In this document: positions 23,280 through 32,824 of the stretch, one piece after another
Layout: each line of letters starts with the position of its first letter
Numbering within the stretch: the stretch's first letter is position 1
NCBI GenBank assembly: GCA_003457135.1
Contig: DMSQ01000097.1
Coordinates: forward strand, 35,269-99,268
Source: Prolixibacteraceae bacterium
GTDB lineage: Bacteria; Bacteroidota; Bacteroidia; Bacteroidales; Prolixibacteraceae
DNA length: 64,000 nucleotides
Reading direction: 5' to 3'
Program-made: the position numbers and the translations under genes
The notes under the pieces: generated by a model
Database searches by the model: none
Told to the model about the DNA's origin: nothing
The model's input: only the letters and a program-made list of their open reading frames with translations

Positions 23280-24089
23280 ATGAAAAAAACATCTTTCATA
23301 GTGTTCGTACTTCTTGCCTGTCAGCTTATCGTTCAGGCACAGGAAGCAAAACGTATCATTTCGCTGGTTCCCTGGGTAACCAAAAGTCTATACCTGATGG
23401 GTGAACAGGATCAGCTTGTGGGTTGTACCAATTATTGTCCGGCTGAAGCTTCGGATCATATTCCGGTTGTTGCCAATGCGATGATGGTTAACATTGAAAA
23501 GGTATTGACGCTGAACCCTGATTTGGTATTAGCTTCGTCGCTGAACAAACCCGAAACGATTGATATTTTAAGAAAACTGGGCATTAAAGTGGTATCGCAG
23601 CCTTACCCGAAATCGTTTGAAGAAATTTGTTCTTACTTCATTCAGATCGGAGAAATGGTTGGCCAGCCTGCCAAAGCCAATGAAATAGTGGCTCAGCAAA
23701 AAGCACGTTTGGCAAAATTAAAAGCAAATGTTCCGGACGGGAAAAATCCGAAGGTATTTATCCAGATTGGCGCCAAGCCATTGTTCTGTGCGATTCCTGA
23801 AACGTTTATGGAAGATTTTATCCAATTTTCAGGAGGAAAAAATATTGCGGAAGAATTGAAAATGGGGAGTGTTACCCGTGAATATGTGCTGAAACAAAAT
23901 CCGGATATCATTTTTATCGTGACAATGGGCATAGTCGCGCAGGAAGAAAAGGATACCTGGCTAAGTTACCAGGCACTTTCAGCAAGCAAAAGCAGGAAGA
24001 TTTTCATTCTCGATGCCGATAAAACCTGCAGCCCTACGCCGATCTTATTCGTGGATGCGCTTGAAGAAATGATTAAGCTGATGTATTAA
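23280..24089 (+). CDS. btuF: Cobalamin ABC transporter, periplasmic binding protein (BtuF-like)
   Basis: A 269-residue class III periplasmic binding protein. I start at 23280 (MKKTSFIVFVLLACQLIVQA), which gives a clean signal peptide; 23250 adds ten odd residues. The core reads RIISLVPWVTKSLYLMG, LVGCTNYCP, KVLTLNPDLVLAS and KQNPDIIFIV, as in BtuF/FhuD/HmuT proteins. Sequence alone does not separate B12 from haem or siderophore binding. The upstream cobalamin riboswitch decides for B12. The permease and ATPase follow with 4-base and overlapping junctions. Confidence 0.88.
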   Translation: MKKTSFIVFVLLACQLIVQAQEAKRIISLVPWVTKSLYLMGEQDQLVGCTNYCPAEASDHIPVVANAMMVNIEKVLTLNPDLVLASSLNKPETIDILRKLGIKVVSQPYPKSFEEICSYFIQIGEMVGQPAKANEIVAQQKARLAKLKANVPDGKNPKVFIQIGAKPLFCAIPETFMEDFIQFSGGKNIAEELKMGSVTREYVLKQNPDIIFIVTMGIVAQEEKDTWLSYQALSASKSRKIFILDADKTCSPTPILFVDALEEMIKLMY

Positions 24090-24093
24090 AAAA

Positions 24094-25119
24094 ATGAACA
24101 TGCAGAAAAAATACCTTCGATGGGCTTTTTATCTGGCCGGGTTGTTCGTCCTGCTGATCGCTTCAGTGATTCTTTCGCTTTCGGTAGGCGAAATGAACCT
24201 GGGATTTTCTGATATTTTCAGTATTCTTAGGAAGGGAAATGACAGCATGGAATATACCATTCTGAGCCAGATCCGGCTTCCACGTGTGCTGCTTGGCATT
24301 GCCGTTGGAGGTTCACTCAGCCTGTCGGGTGTATTATTGCAGGGCGTTTACCGCAATCCGCTGGTTGAGCCTTATACGCTGGGAATTTCCGGTGGGGCGT
24401 CACTGGGTGTGGCATTTGCCATTGTATTCGGACTTCATAAGCTTATAGGTTCATTCGTTTTACCAATGACAGGTTTTGCAGGCGCTTTCCTGATTATTTT
24501 TCTGGTTTATACCATCAGTTCGCGAAGTGGCAGGATCAATATTCAAAGTATGTTACTGACCGGTGTGATGATCAGTTTTATTGCCTCATCGTCAATGATG
24601 TTGCTGATGGCAACCACCAGTTCCGAAAATCTTCATGGCATCGTTTTCTGGATCATGGGTTCGCTTGACGAGCCTGACAGGTCGCTTATATACATTACTT
24701 TGATTCTGGCATTTGCCTCGCTGGTGGCTTCCTATCTTTTTGTCCAACCTCTCAACGCATTGCGACTTGGCGAAGAAAAGGCGAAACACCTCGGAATAAA
24801 TACCGATACCACCATCAAACTCCTGTTTTTGCTGGCCTCACTGCTTGCCGGTGTTTGCGTGGCGGTGGCCGGAGTGATCGGTTTTGTTGGACTGATTATC
24901 CCTCACCTGATGCGGCTTCTGGTTGGTTCCGATTACCGGATTTTGCTGGTCAGTTCTTTTTTGTCCGGATCGGTTTTCCTGGTTTTGTCAGACGTGATTG
25001 CCCGTACCATTATTTCGCCCAACGAACTACCGATTGGTGTCATTACGGGTATTGTAGGCGGAATTGTTTTTTTACTGATGATGAGCCGGTCATCGGTTCA
25101 ATCCCTGAAAAATAACTGA
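24094..25119 (+). CDS. btuC: Cobalamin ABC transporter permease (BtuC-like, FecCD family)
   Basis: A 341-residue inner-membrane permease with about ten transmembrane helices. Family blocks are SQIRLPRVLLGIAVGGSLSL (63-82), GVYRNPLVEPYTLGISGGAS (about 89-108), VAGVIGFVGLIIPHLMRLLV (about 259-278, the coupling-helix region) and the final NELPIGVITGIVGGIVF. It would form the translocation dimer with the ATPase encoded next. Its TGA overlaps the ATG of that gene. Confidence 0.9.
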   Translation: MNMQKKYLRWAFYLAGLFVLLIASVILSLSVGEMNLGFSDIFSILRKGNDSMEYTILSQIRLPRVLLGIAVGGSLSLSGVLLQGVYRNPLVEPYTLGISGGASLGVAFAIVFGLHKLIGSFVLPMTGFAGAFLIIFLVYTISSRSGRINIQSMLLTGVMISFIASSSMMLLMATTSSENLHGIVFWIMGSLDEPDRSLIYITLILAFASLVASYLFVQPLNALRLGEEKAKHLGINTDTTIKLLFLLASLLAGVCVAVAGVIGFVGLIIPHLMRLLVGSDYRILLVSSFLSGSVFLVLSDVIARTIISPNELPIGVITGIVGGIVFLLMMSRSSVQSLKNN

Positions 25120-25952
25120 TGATGAACCCTGACATTATAAATATTCAGAACCTTTGCTGCGGATATCCTAATTTTCAGCTTTCCGCGATCAACATAGATA
25201 TTCCGAAAGGTTCGTTTGCCGGAATTATCGGGCCGAACGGATCGGGAAAAACCACACTTTTCCGGGCTATTACCGGAACACTGGGCATCAAATCAGGCAA
25301 AATATTGTTGGGCGATAAAAATCTTCGGTCGCTTTCACCGAGATTGAGAGCGCAAAACATTGCCATTGTCAGCCAGTTTATTGATGCAGGCGACATGAGC
25401 GTGGAAGATTACGTTTTATTGGGACGAATTCCATATCACAGCCGGTTCAGTTTTTTTGAAAGCGAAGAAGATTACAGTATTGCCCGCAAATACATGGAGA
25501 TGACCGATACATTGAGATTCAAGGATCAACTGATGTCGGAACTGAGTGGCGGTGAACAGCAACTGGCGGCCATTGCCAGAGCCCTGACACAACAACCCGA
25601 ATTGCTTTTACTCGACGAACCAACTTCGCACCTCGACATTACCCACCAGGTACATATCCTGAATCTGCTTCAGCAACTGAACCAGGAAATGGGATTGTCG
25701 GTGCTGATGGTCATTCATGACCTGAACCTGGCTTCGGAATACTGCGACCGGTTGATACTGGTCAATCGGGGCAAAATACACACCCAGGGCACTCCGGAAG
25801 AGGTTCTTACTTTTAAACACATTGAAGATGTTTACCAAACAGTGGTAGTAACTCAGGCCAATCCGTTGTCGGGAAAACCGGCTGTTTTCCTGGCTACCCG
25901 CAAAGTGTTGAAGGAAATTCAGGAAAAACCGGCTGATAAACAAGAAAAGTAA
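25119..25952 (+). CDS. btuD: Cobalamin ABC transporter ATP-binding protein (BtuD-like)
   Basis: A 277-residue ABC ATPase: Walker A GPNGSGKTT (about 36-44), Q-loop VSQF, signature LSGGEQQLAAIARAL (about 142-156), Walker B LLLLDEPTSHLD (about 162-173) and H-loop VIHDLN. A 30-residue charged tail follows the domain. The start overlaps the btuC stop (ATGA-type junction), so the two are translationally coupled. No outer-membrane BtuB gene is in the window. Confidence 0.9.
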   Translation: MMNPDIINIQNLCCGYPNFQLSAINIDIPKGSFAGIIGPNGSGKTTLFRAITGTLGIKSGKILLGDKNLRSLSPRLRAQNIAIVSQFIDAGDMSVEDYVLLGRIPYHSRFSFFESEEDYSIARKYMEMTDTLRFKDQLMSELSGGEQQLAAIARALTQQPELLLLDEPTSHLDITHQVHILNLLQQLNQEMGLSVLMVIHDLNLASEYCDRLILVNRGKIHTQGTPEEVLTFKHIEDVYQTVVVTQANPLSGKPAVFLATRKVLKEIQEKPADKQEK

Positions 25953-26015
25953 AAAATCGGTAGATGCTTATTATCAAAAGCGTTAATTTCACGTAAAATT
26001 TAAAACCTTCGCCTT

Positions 26016-26456
26016 ATGAATCCGATGATTGATGATTTTATCAGTTCAAAAAAAATTGCCGTCGTTGGTATTTCCCGTTCAGGCAAAAAATTTGGCAACT
26101 ACGTTTGTAAAGAGTTAAAAACTAAAGGGTATGAGATTTATCCCGTCCATCCTGAAGCTCAGGAAATTGAAGGATTAACCTGCTACCCGGATCTGAAAAG
26201 TGTGCCCACAAAAGTGGATAGTTTATGGATTTCCATTTCACCTGCAAAAGTACCTCCAGTACTCGAAGAAGCAGCCGCAATCGGGCTGAATAACATCTGG
26301 CTTCAGCAGGGCGCCTGGTCAAAAGAGGTCCAGAAAAGCATTGATCAGTTAGGTTTGTCGGTAGTTTACAAAAAATGCATCCTCATGTATGCCCAGCCAG
26401 TCCATTCGGTTCATAAGTTCCACCGCACCATTAAAAGTATTTTTGGCGATCTGTAA
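26016..26456 (+). CDS. CoA-binding domain protein (YccU-like)
   Basis: A 146-residue Rossmann-fold protein: KIAVVGISRSGKKFGNYVCK (13-32), YEIYPVHPEAQEIEGLTCYP, and NNIWLQQGAWSKEV (about 92-105). This is the CoA_binding_2 pattern seen in YccU and in the N terminus of acyl-CoA synthetases. The molecular role of free-standing members is not settled. It follows the B12 importer genes by about 60 bases in the same direction, but no functional link is evident. Confidence 0.85.
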   Translation: MNPMIDDFISSKKIAVVGISRSGKKFGNYVCKELKTKGYEIYPVHPEAQEIEGLTCYPDLKSVPTKVDSLWISISPAKVPPVLEEAAAIGLNNIWLQQGAWSKEVQKSIDQLGLSVVYKKCILMYAQPVHSVHKFHRTIKSIFGDL

Positions 26457-26562
26457 TTCAGTTCTGAAACAGACACCCGGAAATATACTTTGTCACCAGC
26501 ATTGGTAATATTTTTTGCACGAATTCAAATCCTGAAAACAAACAATACTTAAAATTTTAATC

Positions 26563-26700
26563 ATGAAATCAGATAACGACTACGAAGAAGATGATGATTA
26601 CTCCAATACTATGGGACCAGAACCAGATCCGGAAGATGAAACGGATGATTGGGAAACGGATGATTGGGAATTGGATGAGGAATCAGATGATGATGAATAA
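26563..26700 (+). CDS. Small, extremely acidic protein (45 residues)
   Basis: ATG at 26563 opens 45 codons ending TAA at 26700. The product begins MKSDNDYEEDDDYS and contains TDDWETDDWELDEE, with well over half of residues Asp or Glu and a short internal repeat of TDDWE. It lies between the CoA-binding gene and the S9 peptidase gene, 22 bases before the latter's start. Length and composition are unusual; low-complexity coding by chance is possible. It could be a disordered acidic peptide translated ahead of the peptidase. Function not recognised. Confidence 0.5.
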   Translation: MKSDNDYEEDDDYSNTMGPEPDPEDETDDWETDDWELDEESDDDE

Positions 26701-26722
26701 ATGTCGTCACAAGCCATAACCG

Positions 26723-29098
26723 ATGAACAAACTTCTCCTCATTTTCCTCCTGATTTTGTTATCCAACAGCGGATTCAGCCAGATTCAGAAGACGAACAAA
26801 AGTGTTCTCACTATCGAAAAAATCATGCAGGATCAGGATAAATGGATGGGTACGCTTCCCGAAAATGTGCAGTGGAGCGAAGATAGTAAAACCATATATT
26901 TTAACTGGAATCCTGAAAAAGATACTCTTTCATCCATTCATTCCTATTCTCTTTCTTCAAAAAACACCTTGAAAGTTTCAATGGAAGAAAAGCGGAAACT
27001 TCAGTCATCGGATGGCGAATACAAGCTCGATTATTCGGCCAAAGTGTTTATCCGGAACGGAAATATCTTTTTCCTTGACTTGAAAAAAGGAACTGAAAAA
27101 CAATTGACGGACTGGCTCGGACGCGCCTCACAGGTTAATTTCACTGCTGATCAGCAAAACATCAGTTTTGTTTTTAATCAAAATCTTTTTCTCCTGAAGC
27201 CCGAATCCGGAATGATTAAACAACTGACCAATTTTGTTGCGGGCGAAAAAAAGAAGGACAAAAAAGGAAGCGAACAGACAGACTGGCTCGAAAAACAACA
27301 GATGCAACTTTTTGATGTGCTGAAAGCTAAAGATGAAATTCAGAAAGTTCAGGAACGACGCGACAAGCTTGAAAAGGAACCTCAGCCAGAACCCATTTAT
27401 ATCGGATCGGCGCGTTTGCGAAGCATTTCACTGAGCCCATCGGGTAAGTTTGTGGTTTATTCGCTCATCGAAAATGCATCTGGCGAAAAAGAAACCGAGG
27501 TCATGAATTTTGTAACCAAATCGGGTTATTCAGAACCTGAAACAATCCGCCCGAAAGTTGGAGGGCCACAGGCAACAGCAGTTTTAAATATTTTGAATCT
27601 CGGGACCAATAAATCGTATCCTGTTAAAACCGCTTCGATTTCAGGGATTACAGACATTCCGGCCTATAAAAGCGATTATCCAAAATCAAAAACCGAAAAA
27701 CCTGCCGAACGAAAGGTAAACCTGCTTGGCCCGTTCTGGAACCCGGCGGAAGATTTAGCTGTTGTGGTTGCCCGTTCGCACGACAGCAAAGACCGATGGA
27801 TCATGCAACTCGATCTGGCGACCGGTGAACCCCGTTTGCTCGACCGGCAACACGACGATGCATGGATTGGCGGCCCCGGGATTGACAATTATCCGATGTC
27901 GCCCGGCAAAGTGAGCTGGATGCCCGACAACCAGTCCATCTGGTTTCAGTCGGAAGAAACCGGTTATTCCCATCTTTATTCCATGAATGTAATTTCAGGA
28001 GAAAAAAAACAATTGACCTCCGGAAAGTTTGAAGTCTATGATCCGTTTATTTCGAAGGATAAAAAATCATTCTATTTTACAGCAAACATCGTTCATCCGG
28101 GAGTTCGCCATTTTTACCGGATGCCGGTTTGGGGTGGAGAACCGGTTCAACTGACCAGCAAGGAAGGAAACAACAAAGTGGAGATTTCTCCCGACGAGAA
28201 ACAATTGGCCATCCGGTTTTCATCGGCCAACGAACCCTGGGAATTGTTTCTTCAGGCCAATAAACCCGGCGCTGAAGCTCAAAAAATTACTGAATCGCTG
28301 ACCAAAGAATTTAACTCTTATCTGTGGCGAAAACCCGAATTCGTAAGTTTTCAATCGGAAGATGGGCAAATGGTTTATTCACGGATATATCGTCCGGAGA
28401 ATCCGGAGAAAAAAGGGCCAGCCGTTGTTTTCGTACATGGAGCCGGATACCTGCAAAATGCCCACAAATGGTGGAGCCAGTATTCGAAAGAATATCAGTT
28501 TCATCATTTTCTGGTTGACAACGGTTATATTGTACTGGATATTGATTACCGGGGAAGCTCTGGTTATGGACGCGACTGGCGCACCGGAATTTACCGGAAT
28601 ATGGGTGGAAAAGATTTGAGCGACCTTGTTGACGGGGTCCGGTTTTTAATTGAGAAATATGACGTATCGCCCGACCGGATTGGTATTTATGGCGGTTCAT
28701 ACGGCGGTTTTATTACGCTGATGGCCATGTTCAAAACTCCTGAAGTTTTTAAAGCCGGGGCAGCGTTGCGTTCGGTAACCGATTGGGCACATTACAACCA
28801 CGGCTACACCTCCAATATCTTAAATACCCCGACAGAAGACAGCCTGGCATTTGTGCGGAGTTCGCCCATCTATTATGCTTCCGGATTGAATGGCGCTTTG
28901 CTGATGTGCCATGGCATGATTGACGACAATGTGCATTTTCAGGATATTGTACGTTTGTCACAGCGACTGATCGAACTGGGAAAGGAAAACTGGGAATTGG
29001 CTGTCTTTCCGGTTGAGCGACATAGTTTCACTGAACCAACAAGCTGGACCGACGAATATAAACGGATTTTCAAGCTTTTTGAAGACAACCTGAAGTAA
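26723..29098 (+). CDS. S9-family prolyl oligopeptidase / dipeptidyl aminopeptidase
   Basis: A 791-residue secreted serine peptidase with a signal peptide (MNKLLLIFLLILLSNSGFSQ). Residues about 40-510 form the beta-propeller. The C-terminal alpha/beta-hydrolase domain carries YGGSYGG with nucleophile Ser659, GMIDD with Asp734 or Asp735, and ERHSF with His767. The oxyanion-side VLDIDYRGSSGYG is also typical of DPP-IV-type S9B/C enzymes. It probably trims di- or tripeptides from proline-containing peptides in the periplasm. It is convergent with the efflux-adaptor gene. Confidence 0.92.
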   Translation: MNKLLLIFLLILLSNSGFSQIQKTNKSVLTIEKIMQDQDKWMGTLPENVQWSEDSKTIYFNWNPEKDTLSSIHSYSLSSKNTLKVSMEEKRKLQSSDGEYKLDYSAKVFIRNGNIFFLDLKKGTEKQLTDWLGRASQVNFTADQQNISFVFNQNLFLLKPESGMIKQLTNFVAGEKKKDKKGSEQTDWLEKQQMQLFDVLKAKDEIQKVQERRDKLEKEPQPEPIYIGSARLRSISLSPSGKFVVYSLIENASGEKETEVMNFVTKSGYSEPETIRPKVGGPQATAVLNILNLGTNKSYPVKTASISGITDIPAYKSDYPKSKTEKPAERKVNLLGPFWNPAEDLAVVVARSHDSKDRWIMQLDLATGEPRLLDRQHDDAWIGGPGIDNYPMSPGKVSWMPDNQSIWFQSEETGYSHLYSMNVISGEKKQLTSGKFEVYDPFISKDKKSFYFTANIVHPGVRHFYRMPVWGGEPVQLTSKEGNNKVEISPDEKQLAIRFSSANEPWELFLQANKPGAEAQKITESLTKEFNSYLWRKPEFVSFQSEDGQMVYSRIYRPENPEKKGPAVVFVHGAGYLQNAHKWWSQYSKEYQFHHFLVDNGYIVLDIDYRGSSGYGRDWRTGIYRNMGGKDLSDLVDGVRFLIEKYDVSPDRIGIYGGSYGGFITLMAMFKTPEVFKAGAALRSVTDWAHYNHGYTSNILNTPTEDSLAFVRSSPIYYASGLNGALLMCHGMIDDNVHFQDIVRLSQRLIELGKENWELAVFPVERHSFTEPTSWTDEYKRIFKLFEDNLK

Positions 29099-29153
29099 CT
29101 ATTTCTTAATCATTGAAAAATTTTTGATGATCAGAAAGCGCCAAGGAATCATT

Positions 29154-30497
29154 TTATTTCTTCACTTTAAAGAGTTCTTTTTCGTCCACCTTTTTTACGA
29201 GCGTACTGTCGTTGAGTTGCTTGTTGATGGCATTAAAAGGAGCAACAACAATTTCGTCTCCAGTTTTTAAACCTTCAGTAATTTCGATATTTTCGCTATC
29301 CTGAATACCGGTTTTTACAGCTTGTTTAAATACTCTACCGTCTTTGTAAACAAATACAACTTCAACTTTTTCATCTTCTGCCGATTTCGCGCCTTGTTGG
29401 GTCACTGCTTCGGTTACTTCTTCGGTATTATCGGTGACTTCTTTTTTAGATTCGTCTTTCAGGTTGTTTTTTAACGAACGGGTGGTTACAGCCTGAATCG
29501 GAACAGAAATCACATCTTTTCTGGTTTCGGTCTGAATGTCAACAGTGGCCGACATTCCGGGGCGGAAAGGATATTTTTTTCCTCCAATAGTGTCAATCAG
29601 ATCTTTATACGAATCTTCAAGCAGAAGAATCTTAACATTGAAGTTGGTAACCTGGTCGGTTGAACCTCCAACCACATTTGCCGAGTTGGCGATTTCAGTT
29701 ACAATTCCCTTGAATTTTCGGCCCAGATAGGCATCAACCTCAACCAGGGCAGTATCGTTCAAATTGACCCTGACAATATCATTTTCGTTCACATCAACTT
29801 TTACTTCCATCAGGTGCAGATTGGCTATAACCATGGTTTCGGTTCCTGCATACATGTTGGTTCCCACTACGCGTTCGCCTTTTTCAACATTCAGGCGTGA
29901 AATAGTCCCATCCATAGGTGCATAAATTTTGGTTTTCACCAACTGTTCCTGTGCTTCTGCAACCGATGCTTCTGATGATTTAACAGCAAACTGGGCAGCT
30001 TTTACTTCCGATTGGGCAACCTTAAATGAAGCCTGGGCTGTTTCGTAATCAGAAACAGGGATGGCATCTTGTTTAAATAATGAACTGGCACGTTTAAAAG
30101 ACATGTCGCTTTCAATCAAACGTGCATCTGCCTGTGCAAGTCGTGCCTGGGATGAACTTAAACTGGCCTGAGCCCTGTTGTATGCCTGTACATACATATC
30201 TGGCTTAATCACCATCAGGAGCTCTCCTTTTTTAACTTCATCACCTTCTTCTATTTGCAATTCAATAATCTCACCTGAAACGTCAGGACTGATTTTTACT
30301 TCAGTTTCGGGCTGTACCTTACCGTTGGCTGTAATCTGCTCGGTTATGGTTTTGCTTTCAACAACTTTGGTCGAAACATTGATCTGGTAATCTTTTCCAA
30401 ACCAACCTAGTTTTTTACCTGTAACTAATACAATGATGATTACAGCAACTAACGCAATACCATATGGTAAGAGTTTTTTATTCGATTTTTTCTTCAT
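29154..30497 (-). CDS. Periplasmic adaptor (membrane fusion protein) of a tripartite efflux system, without partners
   Basis: I place the start at 30497 (MKKKSNKKLLPYGIALVAVI), which gives a membrane anchor directly after a basic N terminus; 447 residues. A lipoyl half motif (VSGEIIELQIEEGDEVKKGE, about 70-89), a coiled-coil hairpin (about 100-180) and a return lipoyl half (IYAPMDGTISRLNVEKGERV) define the HlyD/MacA-type MFP. The C-terminal part has an unusual charged insert (about 345-385, Lys/Glu/Thr rich) before a FVYKDGRVFKQAVKTG barrel. No ABC, RND or TolC-type gene adjoins it, so partners must be elsewhere. Confidence 0.88.
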   Translation of the reverse strand: MKKKSNKKLLPYGIALVAVIIIVLVTGKKLGWFGKDYQINVSTKVVESKTITEQITANGKVQPETEVKISPDVSGEIIELQIEEGDEVKKGELLMVIKPDMYVQAYNRAQASLSSSQARLAQADARLIESDMSFKRASSLFKQDAIPVSDYETAQASFKVAQSEVKAAQFAVKSSEASVAEAQEQLVKTKIYAPMDGTISRLNVEKGERVVGTNMYAGTETMVIANLHLMEVKVDVNENDIVRVNLNDTALVEVDAYLGRKFKGIVTEIANSANVVGGSTDQVTNFNVKILLLEDSYKDLIDTIGGKKYPFRPGMSATVDIQTETRKDVISVPIQAVTTRSLKNNLKDESKKEVTDNTEEVTEAVTQQGAKSAEDEKVEVVFVYKDGRVFKQAVKTGIQDSENIEITEGLKTGDEIVVAPFNAINKQLNDSTLVKKVDEKELFKVKK

Positions 30498-30661
30498 TTT
30501 ACCAGTGTTTTTGAGTATAAGTATAGGTTCACTTTTTAAAATTACAACATTTTCTTTTAAAACATTCACAACAGTCTGGTGTTATACGTTTCGGAAGTTT
30601 TCCAAACAGAATTCAGAAAACTTCAGTAGTGAAAATTTAATTTTTAAATACCTTAATATTA

Positions 30662-32209
30662 ATGAATCAGTTTAAAACTAATGTTGAAGAACCAGTAACC
30701 GGAGCGGATATTCAAAATATTCCCTTCGGGTTATTTCTGAAAAAACTAAAAGCCCAGATGAAAAATGTATTTCATGTGCGTGCAGATATTGATCAAATGG
30801 CCATTAAACGCGGAATGCCCCCATTCGTGATGCGCGAAATAATGAGCTTAAATCCTTTGGCAATTGGAATTCCGAAAGAATATGGTGGCAGGGGCTGCAA
30901 AATGGATGAAAGTATTTCTTTGCTGGCCGCGGCCTCGTATGAGTCTCTGGCCTTGTCACTTACGTTTGGAATTAACTCGGCGCTTTTCCTTCAGCCGGTT
31001 GCCAAATATGCTCAGGAAGAAGCAAAAGGGCCTGTATTTAGCCGGTTTCTGAACCAGCAGAACATGGGCGGATTAATGATTACCGAGCCTGGGTATGGAA
31101 GCGATGCCCTCAACATGCAAACCTCGTTTAGCGAATATAATGACCAGTATCACCTGGAAGGAACAAAACATTGGGCAGGCCTTACCGGCTGGGCCGAATA
31201 TTGGTTGTTGACAGCACGCGAGCGGAGTCATTCGGGCGATTTAAAACGTGATATTGACTTTTTTATCTGTGATGTAAACAGTCCGGGTCAACAAATAGTC
31301 GTGGAAGAATTTTTTGAGAATCTTGGTTTGTTCCAGATTCCATACGGGAGAAACCGCATTGATGTTCAGATTCCAAAACTTCAGCGGTTAATACCTGAAA
31401 CAACAGGCGTAAAAATGATGCTCGACTTACTGCACCGCAGCAGGATGCAATTTCCGGGAATGGCTATGGGTTTTGTACACCGCCTCCTCGACGAGTCTAT
31501 TTCCCACACCAACCAGCGCCTGATTGGCGGAAAAACCCTGTTTACCTACGACCAGGTTCAGCAACGGTTGGCCAAACTTCAGGCGTCATATACCATTTGT
31601 TCGGCCATGTGTGCCAACAGCAGCGAAAAGGCCGGCATTGAAAACGATCTTTCAATGATCGGATTCGAAGCCAATTCAGTAAAGAGCGTGGTTACCGACC
31701 TGATGCAGGAAGCTGCCCAATCGGCCACCCAGCTTGTTGGTGCGCAAGCTTACAAGTTAAATCACATTGCCGGAAGAAGTATTACCGATAGCCGCCCTTT
31801 CCAGATTTTTGAAGGCTCGAATGATATATTGTATGCGCAGATTTCGGAAAGTCTGGTCAAAATGATGAAAAAAACCAGGGAAAGCAATTTATTTCAATTC
31901 CTGAAAAACTTTGATTTAACTTCGAAATCGGCTTCTTTCCTGAAAGAAATGCTTGATTTCGATTTGAATACCAATCTTCCGCAGCGGAAAATGGTTGAAT
32001 TGGGACAGGTCCTCGGCCGGATTGTTTCTTTCGAAATGGTGGTCAATCTGGGAGAAAAAGGTTTCAGGACCGATTTGATCAATAACGGCTTAACGATGCT
32101 TTATCAGGAAATCACGACCTTAATGAGCAGTTTCAAACACCAGAACCAGACTTCAGTTATTGAAGATTATTCAGATAATAGTTCATGGCTGAATTATGTT
32201 CGTGTATAA
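30662..32209 (+). CDS. Acyl-CoA dehydrogenase family protein
   Basis: A 515-residue flavoprotein. PLAIGIPKEYGGRGCKMDES (N-terminal domain), MITEPGYGSDALNMQT (FAD/substrate loop), and AYKLNHIAGRSITDSRPFQI followed by FEGSNDILY (C-terminal helical domain) are ACAD signatures. It is longer than classical members (about 380) because of an extended C-terminal region of roughly 110 residues, as in VLCAD-like or bacterial FadE-type proteins. Beta-oxidation or a related alpha,beta-dehydrogenation is likely. It stands alone, divergent from the efflux adaptor. The catalytic Glu cannot be assigned with certainty from sequence alone. Confidence 0.85.
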   Translation: MNQFKTNVEEPVTGADIQNIPFGLFLKKLKAQMKNVFHVRADIDQMAIKRGMPPFVMREIMSLNPLAIGIPKEYGGRGCKMDESISLLAAASYESLALSLTFGINSALFLQPVAKYAQEEAKGPVFSRFLNQQNMGGLMITEPGYGSDALNMQTSFSEYNDQYHLEGTKHWAGLTGWAEYWLLTARERSHSGDLKRDIDFFICDVNSPGQQIVVEEFFENLGLFQIPYGRNRIDVQIPKLQRLIPETTGVKMMLDLLHRSRMQFPGMAMGFVHRLLDESISHTNQRLIGGKTLFTYDQVQQRLAKLQASYTICSAMCANSSEKAGIENDLSMIGFEANSVKSVVTDLMQEAAQSATQLVGAQAYKLNHIAGRSITDSRPFQIFEGSNDILYAQISESLVKMMKKTRESNLFQFLKNFDLTSKSASFLKEMLDFDLNTNLPQRKMVELGQVLGRIVSFEMVVNLGEKGFRTDLINNGLTMLYQEITTLMSSFKHQNQTSVIEDYSDNSSWLNYVRV

Positions 32210-32291
32210 GAAATTAATTTCGGAAGGATAATCAGTATTTCGGGAATTACTATGTGATTTTTGCGGAAGGCAGTATTCAACTCCTTTTTCT

Positions 32292-32299
32292 TACTTTTG
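32292..32299 (+). promoter_or_regulatory. -7 promoter element before the GIY-YIG gene
   Basis: TACTTTTG matches TAnnTTTG and lies 24 bases before the ATG at 32324. It supports that start over 32261, which would be upstream of the promoter. Confidence 0.5.
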
Positions 32300-32323
32300 T
32301 CGTTTAAAATAAACGAACTTATA

Positions 32324-32569
32324 ATGAAGTTTTTTTCTTATGTCATTTACTCTCAGAAATCGGGCAGTTTTTATTACGGCTATTTCGACGATCTGGAGAA
32401 AGTGATAGAAATGCACAACGCCGACCAGATTCAGCCCACCAGAGGCAAAGGCCCCTGGGTGTTGCTATTTTCAGAATCATACGACAACAGGATGAGGGCC
32501 ATCAGGCAATCCAGTTTTTACCGTTCGGTCAAAGGGCAGCGTTTCTTAAAGAAAACGTTGAATTTTTAA
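32324..32569 (+). CDS. GIY-YIG domain protein
   Basis: An 81-residue protein starting MKFFSYVIYSQKSGSFYYGY. The VIY...YYG pair is the GIY-YIG signature and the later RKGPWVLLF-like block (RGKGPWVLLFSESYD) and RQSSFYRSVKG fit single-domain members of the UPF0213/endonuclease group common in Bacteroidota. The expected catalytic Arg (in A-x-x-R/ R-x-x-x-I) appears in MRAIRQ. It may be a DNA-processing nuclease, though many solo members are uncharacterised. Start chosen by the promoter element just upstream. Confidence 0.75.
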   Translation: MKFFSYVIYSQKSGSFYYGYFDDLEKVIEMHNADQIQPTRGKGPWVLLFSESYDNRMRAIRQSSFYRSVKGQRFLKKTLNF

Positions 32570-32629
32570 ACGGGGGAAGTCTTCATAATCTAAAATTCAG
32601 TGACAAACAAATCCGCAATGGTTTTTGCT

Positions 32630-32824
32630 GGGTGTACGACAAAATTCACTTCATTCATTTTTACTCACCCCCGGTGCGCTTCGCTTACCTCGCCCCTCTC
32701 TACGTGTAGAGAGGGGGAAAGCCCTGCTTGCGGGGCTTTGGGGTGAGTGGGGAAATTTTAAAACGCCACCTATTTCGATCAAAAATCAAGATTAGGTACG
32801 AGATGGAAAAATTGTCGTACACCC
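32630..32824. mobile_element. 195-bp MITE-like element with 13-bp inverted repeats and 8-bp target duplication
   Basis: The left end reads GGGTGTACGACAA and the right end TTGTCGTACACCC, perfect inverted repeats of 13 bases (15 of 17 if extended). The 8-mer TTTTTGCT occurs directly before the left end (32622-32629) and directly after the right end (32825-32832), the mark of a transposition event. The interior has no ORF. It holds nested palindromes: ACTCACCCC/GGGGTGAGT (32663-32671 and 32740-32748), CCCCTCTCTA/TAGAGAGGGG, and AAAGCCC/GGGCTTT. The parent transposase family is not identifiable here. Confidence 0.85.
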
